64,000 nt of DNA from Actinomadura harenae (GTDB taxonomy: Bacteria > Actinomycetota > Actinomycetes > Streptosporangiales > Streptosporangiaceae), in assembly GCF_003696215.1 (NCBI RefSeq), contig NZ_RFFG01000005.1:100385-164384 (forward strand), read 5' to 3'. The position numbers were made by a program, and so were the translations under genes. Each line of letters starts with the position of its first letter. Within the stretch, counting starts at the first letter, position 1. This document shows, one piece after another, positions 17,292-25,963 of this stretch. The notes beneath the pieces are model-generated. The model did not search any database. It was not told where the DNA came from and worked only from the letters and a program-made list of their open reading frames with translations.

Positions 17292-18023
17292 ATGTCCCAC
17301 AGCCACCGATCCCACCGCCGCCGCAAGAAGACCACCACCGGCAAGCTCGGGCTCGCGGGCGCGCTCACCGGCGCGCTCGGCATCGGCGCGGTCGCGGCCG
17401 TGATCATCGTGCTGCGCCCGGACGCTCCCGGCTCGCCCTCGATGGCCGGGACGGGCCGCGACACCTCGCAGAACGGATCGGCTCCCAGTGGCGTCCCTTC
17501 CGGAGGCCCCACTCCCATGTCCGCGCCGAAAGCGGGGCGCGAGCTCAGTTTCACTACACCCGAGGGCTTTGGCTACACGCTGGCCGCCGTCCGTTCGGGC
17601 ACGGACAGGCAGCCCCTGTCGACGAGCCAGGCCCCCAAGGACGGCGAGACGTACGCGTACGCGGACTACGTCCTGACCAACAGCCAGCGCCGTCCCAAAC
17701 CGCTGGACTTCCCGGCCGACCTTTTCATGCCGCGCGACTCGGTTCCCTCGTCCGCGCGAGAACGGTGCATGCCCCAGCCCGGCGTGCCCGACACCATGTG
17801 CACCCTGCCGAACCACAGCGAGGTCACCGCCCGCATCGGCGACGCCAAGGCGCCCTTCGCACAGGACGGCGACACCGTCCTGCCCGCTGGTGGCTCCTAC
17901 ATCGTCCGGGTCGCATCCGACCTGCCCGTAAGCGACGGCACCGCGTCACGCGATCTGCGCCTCTTCGTATGGGACGCCCGCTTCACCAGTGACCGCAAGG
18001 GCGTGGAGATCCCGCTCCCTTAG
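17292..18023 (+). CDS. membrane-anchored extracellular protein of unknown function
   Basis: A 243-residue protein with a basic cytoplasmic N-terminus (HRSHRRRKKTTTGK), one membrane helix at about residues 21-41 (GLAGALTGALGIGAVAAVII), a Ser/Gly/Pro-rich linker and an extracellular beta-rich domain of about 150 residues. The domain has the look of DUF4352-type immunoglobulin-like proteins (YADYVLTNSQRRPKPLDFPA), with two cysteines (RCMPQPG and TMCTLP) that could form a disulfide. That assignment is tentative. It is monocistronic and converges on the peptide-binding lipoprotein gene with a 38-base gap. A palindromic site and possible -10 element precede it. Confidence 0.75.
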   Translation: MSHSHRSHRRRKKTTTGKLGLAGALTGALGIGAVAAVIIVLRPDAPGSPSMAGTGRDTSQNGSAPSGVPSGGPTPMSAPKAGRELSFTTPEGFGYTLAAVRSGTDRQPLSTSQAPKDGETYAYADYVLTNSQRRPKPLDFPADLFMPRDSVPSSARERCMPQPGVPDTMCTLPNHSEVTARIGDAKAPFAQDGDTVLPAGGSYIVRVASDLPVSDGTASRDLRLFVWDARFTSDRKGVEIPLP

Positions 18024-18061
18024 CCGTCACCTCTCAGTCGTCGCCCCTCGGCTGTCGCCTC

Positions 18062-19756
18062 TCAGGCGTCGCCGCTGAACCCGATGTCCTCGAAGGCCGG
18101 TTCCCAGAATCCGCATGCGCCCAGGTTGGCGAGCCCCGCCCTCACGGCGACGACCTGGGGGCGCTGGTAGAGAGGCAGCACCGTCGCCTCCTGCCAGACC
18201 AGCTTGTCGGCCGCGTTGATCAACCTGCGCGCACGAGCAGGTTCCACCTCGGCTATGGCCCGGTCCATGGCCGTGTCGATCTGGGCGGATCCCACGCGGG
18301 AGTAGTTCTGCTGAATGTGATCGCCCTGCGGACGAGCGAAGACCGACCGCAACGGTGACAGCGGAAACGCGGTGCCCAGCCATGAGAACGGCACGATGTC
18401 GAAGTTCCCCGGCGTGACGTATTGATCGAACAGGTCGTCCGTGGGGACGGGCACGATGTCCACGCGCACGCCCACGCGCGCGAGGAGCGCACGGGTCAGC
18501 TCCCCCTCACGCCTGCTGGTCGCCACGCCAGAGGGCACGACGAAGCGCAACGCGAGTGTCCGGCCGTTCTTCACCCGGTAGGCGCGGCCGTGCCGGATCC
18601 AGCCCGCCGCGTCCAGGAGCCGCCCGGCGCGCTCCGGGTCGTAGCGGCCGAGATCACCCGAGTCGTCCCGGTATCCGGCCTGCGTGTTGACGTAGAAGTG
18701 GTTCCCCAGCGGACGCGGCGGACGGCCCAGCCCCGCCAGGTCGGACCGGACGATCACGTCGCGGTCCACGGCCATGAACAGCGCACGCCGGACCCGCACG
18801 TCGGACAGCAGCGGCGACGCCGCGTTGAACGTCAGGTGCCGCCAGTCGGGGCCGCCCGCGCGGCGGATCCGCGCGCCCCGGACCTCGGCGGCCCTGCGCA
18901 GCCCGGCCGGGTCGGTGCCGACGTCCATGAGGTCCACCTCGCCGTTGGCGAACGCGCCGGGCATCGCGCCGGGGTCCAGGGCGCGGAAGACGATCCCGTC
19001 CAGCTTGGCGGGCCGCCCCCACCAGCCCGGGTCCCGGACGAGCTCGACGGTCTTGGCGGTCTCGTCGATCCGGCGGACCCGGAACGGCCCGGCCGTCACC
19101 GGCACCCGGTTCACCCAGCCGTCGTTGAACACGCGCGGATTCCTGCTGGTCGCGGCCGGATAGAGCGGGCTGAACAGGCTGCGCCAGTCGGCGTAGGGAC
19201 GGTCGAACGCGACCTTGACCTCCCGGTCGTCCGTCCCGCGCTGGACCTTCGTGATCTCCCGGTAGCCGGTGACGGTCGCGACCTGGAAGCGCGGGTCGCG
19301 TCCTGACAGCGCGCGCGCCTGGGCGGCGAAATCGGCGTATCCGATGGGTTTCCCGTTCGACCAGTGCGCGTGCGGGTTGATCCGGTACGTGACGACCTGC
19401 CGCGGCTTGGTCATCGTGACACGCGCCGATTCGAGGAACTCGGGTACGGGATGCGGGACGGCCTTCTCGTCCGCGCGCATGAGGAACGGCAGGATGCCTT
19501 GCAGGACGAGAGCCACCGTCCCCTTGCCACCGTTCACATGGTGGAAGTTGAACTGGGCTGGGAATTCCGGCAGCGGCCAGCGCAGCGTCCCACCGAAGCG
19601 AACACGGTCGCGCGGCTGTGGATTCACATCGTAGGCGGGCGGTTGACCGCTCCTGGTCGACGCCATGGAGGACGAGGCGTCGGGCACGCTGCACCCTGTC
19701 GCCGCACATACCGAAGCGACCGCGAGGGCGAGGGCGCTCCAAGGCCGCAGGATCAT
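18062..19756 (-). CDS. peptide/solute-binding lipoprotein of an ABC transporter (family 5)
   Basis: Extracellular solute-binding protein, SBP_bac_5 type, that should capture oligopeptides or similar ligands for the adjacent permease. The 564-residue product has a lipoprotein signal peptide with lipobox ending AATGC near residue 23, followed by features of the family such as RINPHAHWSNGKPIGYADFA and VRRALFMAVDRDVIV. The ATG at 19756 overlaps the stop of the ATPase gene in ATGA, so it is translated as the last gene of the operon; the longer frame upstream of 19756 is shadow. Placing the binding protein last is unusual, as it is normally first and most highly expressed. The ligand cannot be told from sequence. 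Confidence 0.9.
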   Translation of the reverse strand: MILRPWSALALAVASVCAATGCSVPDASSSMASTRSGQPPAYDVNPQPRDRVRFGGTLRWPLPEFPAQFNFHHVNGGKGTVALVLQGILPFLMRADEKAVPHPVPEFLESARVTMTKPRQVVTYRINPHAHWSNGKPIGYADFAAQARALSGRDPRFQVATVTGYREITKVQRGTDDREVKVAFDRPYADWRSLFSPLYPAATSRNPRVFNDGWVNRVPVTAGPFRVRRIDETAKTVELVRDPGWWGRPAKLDGIVFRALDPGAMPGAFANGEVDLMDVGTDPAGLRRAAEVRGARIRRAGGPDWRHLTFNAASPLLSDVRVRRALFMAVDRDVIVRSDLAGLGRPPRPLGNHFYVNTQAGYRDDSGDLGRYDPERAGRLLDAAGWIRHGRAYRVKNGRTLALRFVVPSGVATSRREGELTRALLARVGVRVDIVPVPTDDLFDQYVTPGNFDIVPFSWLGTAFPLSPLRSVFARPQGDHIQQNYSRVGSAQIDTAMDRAIAEVEPARARRLINAADKLVWQEATVLPLYQRPQVVAVRAGLANLGACGFWEPAFEDIGFSGDA

Positions 19757-21825
19757 GTGCTGACGCCCAACGCGTAGTGGCAGGCGACCATCCGGTCCGG
19801 TTCCCCGTCGATGCTCCGCGACACCGGATCCTCCCGGTCGCAGAGGGCCCGTGATGCTTCGGACAAGGCCAGGTAGCGCGGGCAGCGCTGCCGGAAGAGG
19901 CATCCGGTTTCCAGGCGTGGCGCATCGGGCGGGACGTCCGGCAGCCGAACGCGTCCGCGTTTCCGTTCCAGCACCGGATCAGGAATCGGGACGGCGTCCA
20001 GCAGCGCGCACGTGTACGGGTGCGCCGGGTCCTCGTAGACGTGCTCGACGTCGCCGATCTCCACGATGCGTCCGCGATGCATCACGGCTATGCGGTCGGC
20101 CACTCTCCGCACCACAGCCAGGTCGTGTGCGACGAACAGGTACGCCAGTCCTAGGCGAGCCCTCAGTTCCTCAAGCAGATCGATGACTCCGGCTTGGACG
20201 GACACGTCCAGTGCGGCCACCGGCTCGTCCAACAGGACCAGGCTCGGTTCCAACGCGAGCGCACGAGCGATGGCCACGCGTTGCCTCTGACCGCCGGAGA
20301 GCCCATAAGGATGACGGTTCGCGTGCGAGGGTTCTAGGCCGACCAGCTTGAGAAGCTCCTGCACGCGATCAGGGATGTGTTCGGAAGGAAAGGCATGGGT
20401 GCGCAGCGGTTCGGCGAGTATGGCGGCGACCCGCATCCTGGGATCGAGAGAGCTGAACGGATCCTGGAACACGACTTGGACGTTGCGGCGCAGGGCTTTG
20501 CGACCCGCACCGTCGAGGCCGGCACTGTCCTCGCCCAGGATCTCGATCCGCCCGCCATTCCGGGGCCGCGCCATCGCGAGGATCTCCATCAGGACGGTCG
20601 TCTTCCCACATCCCGACTCCCCGACCAGGCCCAGCGTCTCGCCCGCGCGGATGTCGAAGCTGACGCCGTCGACCGCGCGCAGCAAACCCTTCCCGCGCCC
20701 GAACGAGTTCCTCTGCTCAACGTGGAAACGGTGCAGGTCCTTCACATCAAGGACGGCCTCACGGCTCGTGCGTGCGCGCGCTGCATCGTCCTCACCGATC
20801 GGGGGGAGAAGCTCGGTGGGGGTCAGCGGGAACACGGCATCGGGATCGCGCGTCGCCGGGGTGTTGAGACACGCGGCGGCATGTCCGGGACGGCCGACCG
20901 GGAGCATTTCCGGCTCGTCGTCCCAACAGGCGCCGACGGCGATGGGACAGCGCGGCGCGAACGGGCAGCCGGGCGGAAGCGCGTTGAGCTGCGGCGGCGC
21001 CCCGTCGATCGGGACCGGACGGCCGCCCGCGTCGTCCAGCCGGGGAAGCGAGCGCAGCAGGCCGATCGTGTACGGCATCCGGGGACGCCGGTAGATGTCC
21101 TCGACCTGGCCGCTCTCCACCGCCCGGCCCGCGTACATCACCAGGACGCGGTCGGCGAACCCCGCGACCATGCCGAGATCGTGGGTGATCATCAGGATCG
21201 CCGCGCCGGCCGCCTCGCCCGCCGTCCGCAGCACGTCCAGCACCTGCGCCTGGAGCGTGACGTCCAGCGCGGTCGTGGGCTCGTCGGCGACGATCGCGAG
21301 CGGGTCGTTGGCGACCGCCATCGCGATCATGACGCGCTGCCGCATGCCGCCGGAGAACTCGTGCGGGTGCGCGCGGGCGCGGCGAGCGGCGTCCGGGATG
21401 CCGACCAGGTCCAGCAGTTCCACCGCGCGCGCACGAGCGGCGCCGCGGGTCGCCCCCGAATGGATCCGGATCGCCTCGGCGATCTGGTCGCCTACCGCGT
21501 GCACTGGTGTGAGGGAGGACAACGGGTCCTGGAACACCATCGCCAGGTCCTTGCCTCGGATGCGTGACATCTCGCCGTCGGACAGCCCAAGGAGCTCGCG
21601 CCCGCGGAGCCGTACCGAGCCGGTGACCTCCGTCCGGTCCGGCAGAAGCCCCAGGACGGCGAGCGCGACGGCCGTCTTGCCCGACCCCGACTCGCCGACC
21701 ACGCCGAGCACCTGGCCGCGCCCGACGGAGAAGCTCACCCCCCGGACCGCCCGGACGTCCGGCCGGTAGGTGACGGCGAGGTCCTGGACCTCCAGCACGT
21801 TCGTTCCGATCCCCCGCGGGTTCAT
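19753..21825 (-). CDS. fused double ATPase of a peptide ABC transporter (DppD-DppF type)
   Basis: One 690-residue polypeptide carrying two complete ABC ATPase domains in tandem. Domain 1 (residues about 10-260) has Walker A GESGSGKT, signature FSGGMRQR and Walker B LAIVADEPT; it ends with the oligopeptide-transporter C-terminal region (LPPGCPFAPRCPIA). Domain 2 (about 335-600) has GESGCGKT, LSGGQRQR and LVLLDEPVA, followed by a second such region (ETGCLFRQRCPRYL). These cysteine-containing tails mark Opp/Dpp ATPases. The ATG at 21825 is fixed by an ATGA overlap with the preceding permease stop. In most relatives these are two genes; here fusion guarantees a 1:1 ratio. Confidence 0.93.
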   Translation of the reverse strand: MNPRGIGTNVLEVQDLAVTYRPDVRAVRGVSFSVGRGQVLGVVGESGSGKTAVALAVLGLLPDRTEVTGSVRLRGRELLGLSDGEMSRIRGKDLAMVFQDPLSSLTPVHAVGDQIAEAIRIHSGATRGAARARAVELLDLVGIPDAARRARAHPHEFSGGMRQRVMIAMAVANDPLAIVADEPTTALDVTLQAQVLDVLRTAGEAAGAAILMITHDLGMVAGFADRVLVMYAGRAVESGQVEDIYRRPRMPYTIGLLRSLPRLDDAGGRPVPIDGAPPQLNALPPGCPFAPRCPIAVGACWDDEPEMLPVGRPGHAAACLNTPATRDPDAVFPLTPTELLPPIGEDDAARARTSREAVLDVKDLHRFHVEQRNSFGRGKGLLRAVDGVSFDIRAGETLGLVGESGCGKTTVLMEILAMARPRNGGRIEILGEDSAGLDGAGRKALRRNVQVVFQDPFSSLDPRMRVAAILAEPLRTHAFPSEHIPDRVQELLKLVGLEPSHANRHPYGLSGGQRQRVAIARALALEPSLVLLDEPVAALDVSVQAGVIDLLEELRARLGLAYLFVAHDLAVVRRVADRIAVMHRGRIVEIGDVEHVYEDPAHPYTCALLDAVPIPDPVLERKRGRVRLPDVPPDAPRLETGCLFRQRCPRYLALSEASRALCDREDPVSRSIDGEPDRMVACHYALGVST

Positions 21826-22754
21826 CCGGCGCTCCCCTCCACGGCGGGCTCCCCCGAACCGGCCCCCGAACCGGCGCGCGCGCCGTCCGCGGTGACCTCG
21901 GCCTCGGCCTCGGCGGACGGCCCGGACGCGGCGAGCTGCGGGTCGAGCACGTCGCGCAGCCCGTCCGCGAGCAGGTTCACCGCCAGCACGATCAGGACGA
22001 GCAGCCCGGCGGCGAACCCGAACAGCCACGGGAAGACCGTCGCCGCGCCGCGGCTCTCGGCGATCACCGTGCCCAGCGAGGTGTCCGGCGGCCGCACCCC
22101 GAACCCGAAGTAGGACAACCCGGACTCGGCGAGGATCGCGACACTCACGTTCACCGCCGCGTCCACCAGCAGCAGCGACGCCAGGTGCGGCAGGACGTGC
22201 CGGACGATCGTGCGGGTCGCGCCGACGCCCAGGAACCGTGCCGCGAGCACCCACTCGCGCTCGCGCAGCGACACGGTCATGCCCCGCACCATCCGGGCCG
22301 TCACCATCCACAGGAACGCGGCGAGCAGCGCCACCAGAGCCTGCCAGCCGCCGCCCAGCGCGGGCGACAGCACCGCCATGACCAGGAAGGACGGCAGGAC
22401 GAGCAGCAGGTCCACGCCCCACATCAGCGCCCGGTCCGCCCAGCCGCCGAAGTATCCGGCGACCGTGCCGACGACCGCCGCGAGGCCGGTCGACAGCACC
22501 GCGACCGACAATCCGATGATCAGCGACTTCTGCATGCCGCGCAGGGTCAGCGCGAACACGTCCCGGCCGCTCTGCGTGGTGCCGAACCAATGCCGGGCGG
22601 ACGGCGGGCTCAGGAACGCCGTGAAGTCGATGTCGTCCCAACCCCACGGGGACACGAGCGGCCCCGCGAACGCGAGCAGGAACAGCAGGACGAGCAGGAA
22701 AGCCCCGGCGATCGCCCGTCCCCGTCCCGGACGCCCCCGCATCGCGCCCGTCAC
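21822..22754 (-). CDS. peptide ABC transporter permease (DppC type)
   Basis: A 310-residue inner-membrane permease. It has a first helix near residues 15-32 (AIAGAFLLVLLFLLAFAG), an extracellular loop with FGTTQSGRDVFAL typical of DppC/OppC, further helices, and the cytoplasmic EAA loop (REREWVLAARFLGVGATRTI) that docks on the ATPase. The C-terminal 35 residues are a Glu/Ala/Gly-rich tail. The GTG at 22754 overlaps the dppB-like stop in GTGA, and its own stop overlaps the ATPase start in ATGA. Confidence 0.92.
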   Translation of the reverse strand: MTGAMRGRPGRGRAIAGAFLLVLLFLLAFAGPLVSPWGWDDIDFTAFLSPPSARHWFGTTQSGRDVFALTLRGMQKSLIIGLSVAVLSTGLAAVVGTVAGYFGGWADRALMWGVDLLLVLPSFLVMAVLSPALGGGWQALVALLAAFLWMVTARMVRGMTVSLREREWVLAARFLGVGATRTIVRHVLPHLASLLLVDAAVNVSVAILAESGLSYFGFGVRPPDTSLGTVIAESRGAATVFPWLFGFAAGLLVLIVLAVNLLADGLRDVLDPQLAASGPSAEAEAEVTADGARAGSGAGSGEPAVEGSAG

Positions 22755-23749
22755 CTCGTCCTCGTGCGCACGCGCGGGTCGAGGATCCCGTACAGGACGT
22801 CCGAGAACACCCCGGCGAGCAGGACGGTCACGGCGGCGAAGCAGGCCGTCGCGGCGACGACGTTGACGTCCCCACGGGAGATCGAGTCCACGAGCCACTC
22901 GCCCATGCCGTGCCAGCCGAAGATCTTCTCGGTGAACATCGAGCCGAGCAGCAGCATCCCGAACGTGTAGGAGAAGTAGGTGGTCATCGGGATCAGCGCG
23001 GTGCGCAGCCCGTGCTTCAGCAGCGCGGCCCGGCGGGTCAGGCCCTTCGCGCGGGCCGTCCGGACGAAGTCGGCGCCGAGCACGTCCAGCATCAGCCCGC
23101 GCTGGTAGCGCGCGTACAGGGCGGCCTGCCCGAAGGCGATCGTGAGCGTCGGCAGCAGCAGATGGCGCGCGCGGTCCGCGAGCGCGTCGAGCCCGCCGAA
23201 CGTCCCGTCGCCCGCGCCCGGCGTGGACTCCCCGACCCACGCGAACAGCTGCGTGCCGGTCATCGCGTTCACCCTCTCGGCCGCGTACTGGAGCAGGACT
23301 GCCAGCACGAACACCGGAACCGACAGCAGCAGGTACGCGCCGTAGGTGGCGGCCCTGTCGGGGAACCGGTCGCGGCGCACCGCCGCGTACGCGCCGAGCA
23401 GCACGCCGAACACGCCGCCCAGGACGGCGCCGCCGAGCAGCAGCCGCAGGCTCACCCACGCCCGCCGCCACATCTCCCCGTTGACGGACTCGCCCTCCCA
23501 GGTGTGCCCGAAGTCGCCGTGCAGCACGCCGTCCGCCCAGGTCAGGTAGCGGCGCGGGAGCGGCGTGCGGTCGTTGAGGTTCAGCCGGGTCAGCTCGGCG
23601 TCCACCACGGCCGCGGACGGACGGGGGCTACGGTCCATGAGGTTCGCGCGCGGATTCAGCGCGCAGGCGGCCAGGACATAGGCAAGGCTCGCGGCCAGGA
23701 CCACGAGCACCGCGTAGTTGGCCAGACGCCGTAGCAGAAAGCCCGCCAT
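22751..23749 (-). CDS. peptide ABC transporter permease (DppB type)
   Basis: First gene of the peptide transporter operon. The 332-residue permease starts MAGFLLRRLANYAVLVVLAA, a typical DppB/OppB N-terminal helix, has a long extracellular segment to about residue 95, and an EAA loop in ARYQRGLMLDVLGADFVRTA followed by RAKGLTRRAAL. GGAGAGGAGAGG directly precedes the ATG. With its three overlapping downstream genes it forms permease-permease-ATPase-lipoprotein. Expression probably starts in the 180-base gap before 23929, which holds no other gene. Confidence 0.92.
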   Translation of the reverse strand: MAGFLLRRLANYAVLVVLAASLAYVLAACALNPRANLMDRSPRPSAAVVDAELTRLNLNDRTPLPRRYLTWADGVLHGDFGHTWEGESVNGEMWRRAWVSLRLLLGGAVLGGVFGVLLGAYAAVRRDRFPDRAATYGAYLLLSVPVFVLAVLLQYAAERVNAMTGTQLFAWVGESTPGAGDGTFGGLDALADRARHLLLPTLTIAFGQAALYARYQRGLMLDVLGADFVRTARAKGLTRRAALLKHGLRTALIPMTTYFSYTFGMLLLGSMFTEKIFGWHGMGEWLVDSISRGDVNVVAATACFAAVTVLLAGVFSDVLYGILDPRVRTRTR

Positions 23750-23880
23750 CCTCTCCTCTCCACACGCTAGGTGGTCACGGAATGCTACTTATTGCTCACG
23801 TCCTGCGCAGGGATTCCCCGAAGAACACGGCCCCGCGCTATCACGCGCGCACGAGCCCGCCCTCCGCGCCTCACATGGCG

Positions 23881-23916
23881 AAGGCGCACGCTGCCCGGAC
23901 GGGCAGCGTGCGCCTT
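23881..23916 (-). terminator. perfect 16-bp hairpin
   Basis: AAGGCGCACGCTGCCC and its exact complement around a GGAC loop, 14 bases beyond the stop of the ABC-2-like membrane protein gene at 23930. It should insulate the downstream peptide transporter operon. Confidence 0.8.
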
Positions 23917-23929
23917 GGGTGGCGAGGTT

Positions 23930-24991
23930 TCAGGCCAGGGCGGCCTCAGGCTCGGAGGTGGGGGTCGGCATCGCGCGCCTGCGGTTGCGGAGGCCGCCGA
24001 GGGAGAGCAGGAGCAGGCCGCCGAGCGCCCACGCGCCCAGGACCGCGAGCGGCGTCGCGATCCGCGCGCCGTCGAAGAAGGCCGTCGCGCGGATCAGCGT
24101 GGCGGCGGCGCCAGGCGGGAGGTACTGGCCGATCTCGCCCCACGGCCGGGGCAGCATCTCGGGGGCGGAGGTCGCCGCCGACAGCGGGTTGCCGATCAGC
24201 AGCAGCGTCAGGGCGCCGAGCCCGAGCCCCGGACGGCCGACGAGGGCGGCCAGGCCCGCGACCGTCGCGGCGCACGCCAGGATCGCCAGGCCCGTCGCGC
24301 CCGCGATCCACAGGTACGAGCCGGGCAGCAGGGACAGTCCGTAGCGGGCGAGCCAGGCGGATCCGAGCCCTCCGGCGACCGCGAAGAGCAGGACCCCGGC
24401 GAGCCGCCACGGGACGGACCGGACGGCCAGAGTGAGCAGGGCGGCCCCGGCGATCCCGGACATGACCAACGGCAGCACCATGGCACCGAACCCGGTGCCG
24501 CGCGGGTCGCCGGGCGAGGCGGGCACCACGTCCTGGACGGCGGGCGCGGCAGGCCCCGCGCCGGCGGCCCGACCCGGCGCGGGGAGCAGCGCGGCCATCT
24601 GGCCGAGCTGCTGCGCGATCACCGGCGACGCGGCGGACGCGACGAGCACGCGCGGACCGGCCGGCGTGACGACGATCGCGCCGTAGGCGTCCCGGCCGGT
24701 GAGGGCCGCGCAGGCGGACGCCTCGTCCGGGCGGATCCTCAGGTCGAACATGCCGGGCCGCTCGTGGGCGAGCCGCGCGGCGACCGCGTCCGCGCCGGGG
24801 CCCGCGACGACGATCGGCACCTCGCGCGGCGCGACCTTCGCGGACGGCCAGGCGAAGGCCGTGATCATCACCAGCTGGAGCAGGGCCGCGCCGAGCGCGA
24901 CCACCAGGGCGCGGCGGGCGGATCCGGCGTGGCGCGCGGGGCTCGTGGAGCTCGCGGGGCCCGTGGAGCTCGCGGGGGGAGTCACGGTCAT
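23930..24991 (-). CDS. ABC-2/YhgE-like membrane protein under TetR control
   Basis: A 353-residue integral membrane protein. One helix lies near residues 30-47 (ALVVALGAALLQLVMITAF), followed by an extracellular domain of roughly 150 residues and five or six helices in the C-terminal half, ending in a short basic tail. This layout (one helix, large outside loop, helical bundle) resembles YhgE/Pip and ABC-2-type permease proteins; no ATPase is adjacent, so it could be an exporter component or a phage-receptor-like protein. The ATG at 24991 has GGAGG seven bases upstream. It diverges from a tetR gene across a spacer holding two identical operator-like sequences, so it is probably the main target of that repressor. 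The identification is by layout, not by strong motif. Confidence 0.75.
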   Translation of the reverse strand: MTVTPPASSTGPASSTSPARHAGSARRALVVALGAALLQLVMITAFAWPSAKVAPREVPIVVAGPGADAVAARLAHERPGMFDLRIRPDEASACAALTGRDAYGAIVVTPAGPRVLVASAASPVIAQQLGQMAALLPAPGRAAGAGPAAPAVQDVVPASPGDPRGTGFGAMVLPLVMSGIAGAALLTLAVRSVPWRLAGVLLFAVAGGLGSAWLARYGLSLLPGSYLWIAGATGLAILACAATVAGLAALVGRPGLGLGALTLLLIGNPLSAATSAPEMLPRPWGEIGQYLPPGAAATLIRATAFFDGARIATPLAVLGAWALGGLLLLSLGGLRNRRRAMPTPTSEPEAALA

Positions 24992-25006
24992 GGCCGCCTC
25001 CAATAA

Positions 25007-25024
25007 AATCGGACGTTCGTTCTC
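25007..25024. promoter_or_regulatory. TetR operator copy 1
   Basis: Contains CGGACGTTCGTT, shared exactly with the copy 60 bases away. It lies 16 bases in front of the membrane-protein start at 24991. The outer part is palindromic (xACG...CGTT). Confidence 0.7.
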
Positions 25025-25066
25025 TTTAACGCCCGTCACCGTCCCACCGGCCCGCCGACTTGTCAA

Positions 25067-25084
25067 GAACGGACGTTCGTTTTA
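25067..25084. promoter_or_regulatory. TetR operator copy 2
   Basis: GAACGGACGTTCGTTTTA includes the imperfect palindrome AACGGACGTTCGTT and overlaps the region just upstream of the tetR start, suggesting autoregulation. This is the kind of site known for actinobacterial TetR repressors of efflux genes. Confidence 0.75.
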
Positions 25085-25094
25085 GTTTGTGGGC

Positions 25095-25706
25095 ATGCCC
25101 CGAGTCAGCGAAGAGCACCTGGAGCGCCGCCGCCGCCAGATCATCGACGCGGCCCGCGCCTGCTTCATCCGCAACGGCCTGTACGAGACGTCGATGCAGG
25201 ACATCTTCGCCGAGTCGGGCCTGTCGGCCGGGGCCGTCTACCGGTACTTCAAGAGCAAGAGCGAGATCGTGGACGAGATCGTCGCGGAGGGTGGCGGCGA
25301 GCTGCAGAAGGTGCTGTCCGCCCTGGTGGACGCCGATCCGCTGCCCGACCCCGACCGGCTCTGCCTGGCGATGTGCGAGCGGATCACCGAGCTCGCGACC
25401 GGCAACGGCCCCGGCCGGCTCGCCATCCAGGCATGGGCGATGGCCGCGCACGACGGAGCCGTCGGTGAGAAGGTGCGGCAGACCATGCGCACCTCACGCG
25501 ACCACTGGGTGACCTACGTCCGGCGGCTCGCGGAGGCCGGGCGGGTGCCCGCCGACATCGACGCCGAGGCCGCCGGGCGGGTCCTGTTCGGCCTGTTCCC
25601 GGGATTCATCCTCCAGCACCTGCTGCTCGGGGACGCGACGCCCGAGGGGTTCGCGGCGGGCGTCCGCGCCCTGTTCCCCATGACCGCCTTCACACCCGCG
25701 CCTTGA
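25095..25706 (+). CDS. TetR family transcriptional regulator
   Basis: A 203-residue repressor. The N-terminal helix-turn-helix domain occupies residues about 10-57 (RRQIIDAARACFIRNGLYET, then SAGAVYRYFKSKSEIVDEI), followed by an all-helical ligand-binding domain. The ATG at 25095 is preferred; a GTG two codons earlier (25089) is equally possible, and neither has a clear ribosome-binding site, so the message may be leaderless. It is divergent from the membrane protein gene and flanked by two matching operators, so it likely represses both genes until a ligand binds. The stop codon lies inside a short tandem duplication. Confidence 0.93.
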   Translation: MPRVSEEHLERRRRQIIDAARACFIRNGLYETSMQDIFAESGLSAGAVYRYFKSKSEIVDEIVAEGGGELQKVLSALVDADPLPDPDRLCLAMCERITELATGNGPGRLAIQAWAMAAHDGAVGEKVRQTMRTSRDHWVTYVRRLAEAGRVPADIDAEAAGRVLFGLFPGFILQHLLLGDATPEGFAAGVRALFPMTAFTPAP

Positions 25707-25750
25707 CCGCCTTCACGCCCGCCCCCATGACCGCCCTCACGCCCGTCCCC
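25681..25750. repeat. 23-24-bp tandem repeat, three copies, at the end of tetR
   Basis: TGACCGCCTTCACACCCGCG (25681), TGACCGCCTTCACGCCCGCC (25704) and TGACCGCCCTCACGCCCGTC (25728) head three units of 23, 24 and 23 bases. The tetR stop codon is the first three bases of the second unit, so the array straddles the gene end. Confidence 0.8.
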
Positions 25751-25963
25751 GCGACGGCCCCACGACCGCATCCGTGACGCCCTCCGAGCAGGCCTAGGCG
25801 GACCTCCCGGAGACACCAGACCGACCCCTGCCCTCGCCCGCGCGCGGTAAAAGCGCTAGAAACTCCTCACACGCCCAACCTCGTCCATCACCGGACGAGT
25901 CGCGGTGGCGTGGCCATCACCTCAGCGTTTTAACATTTCATTACCTGGGGCGCGGGAGAGGCA

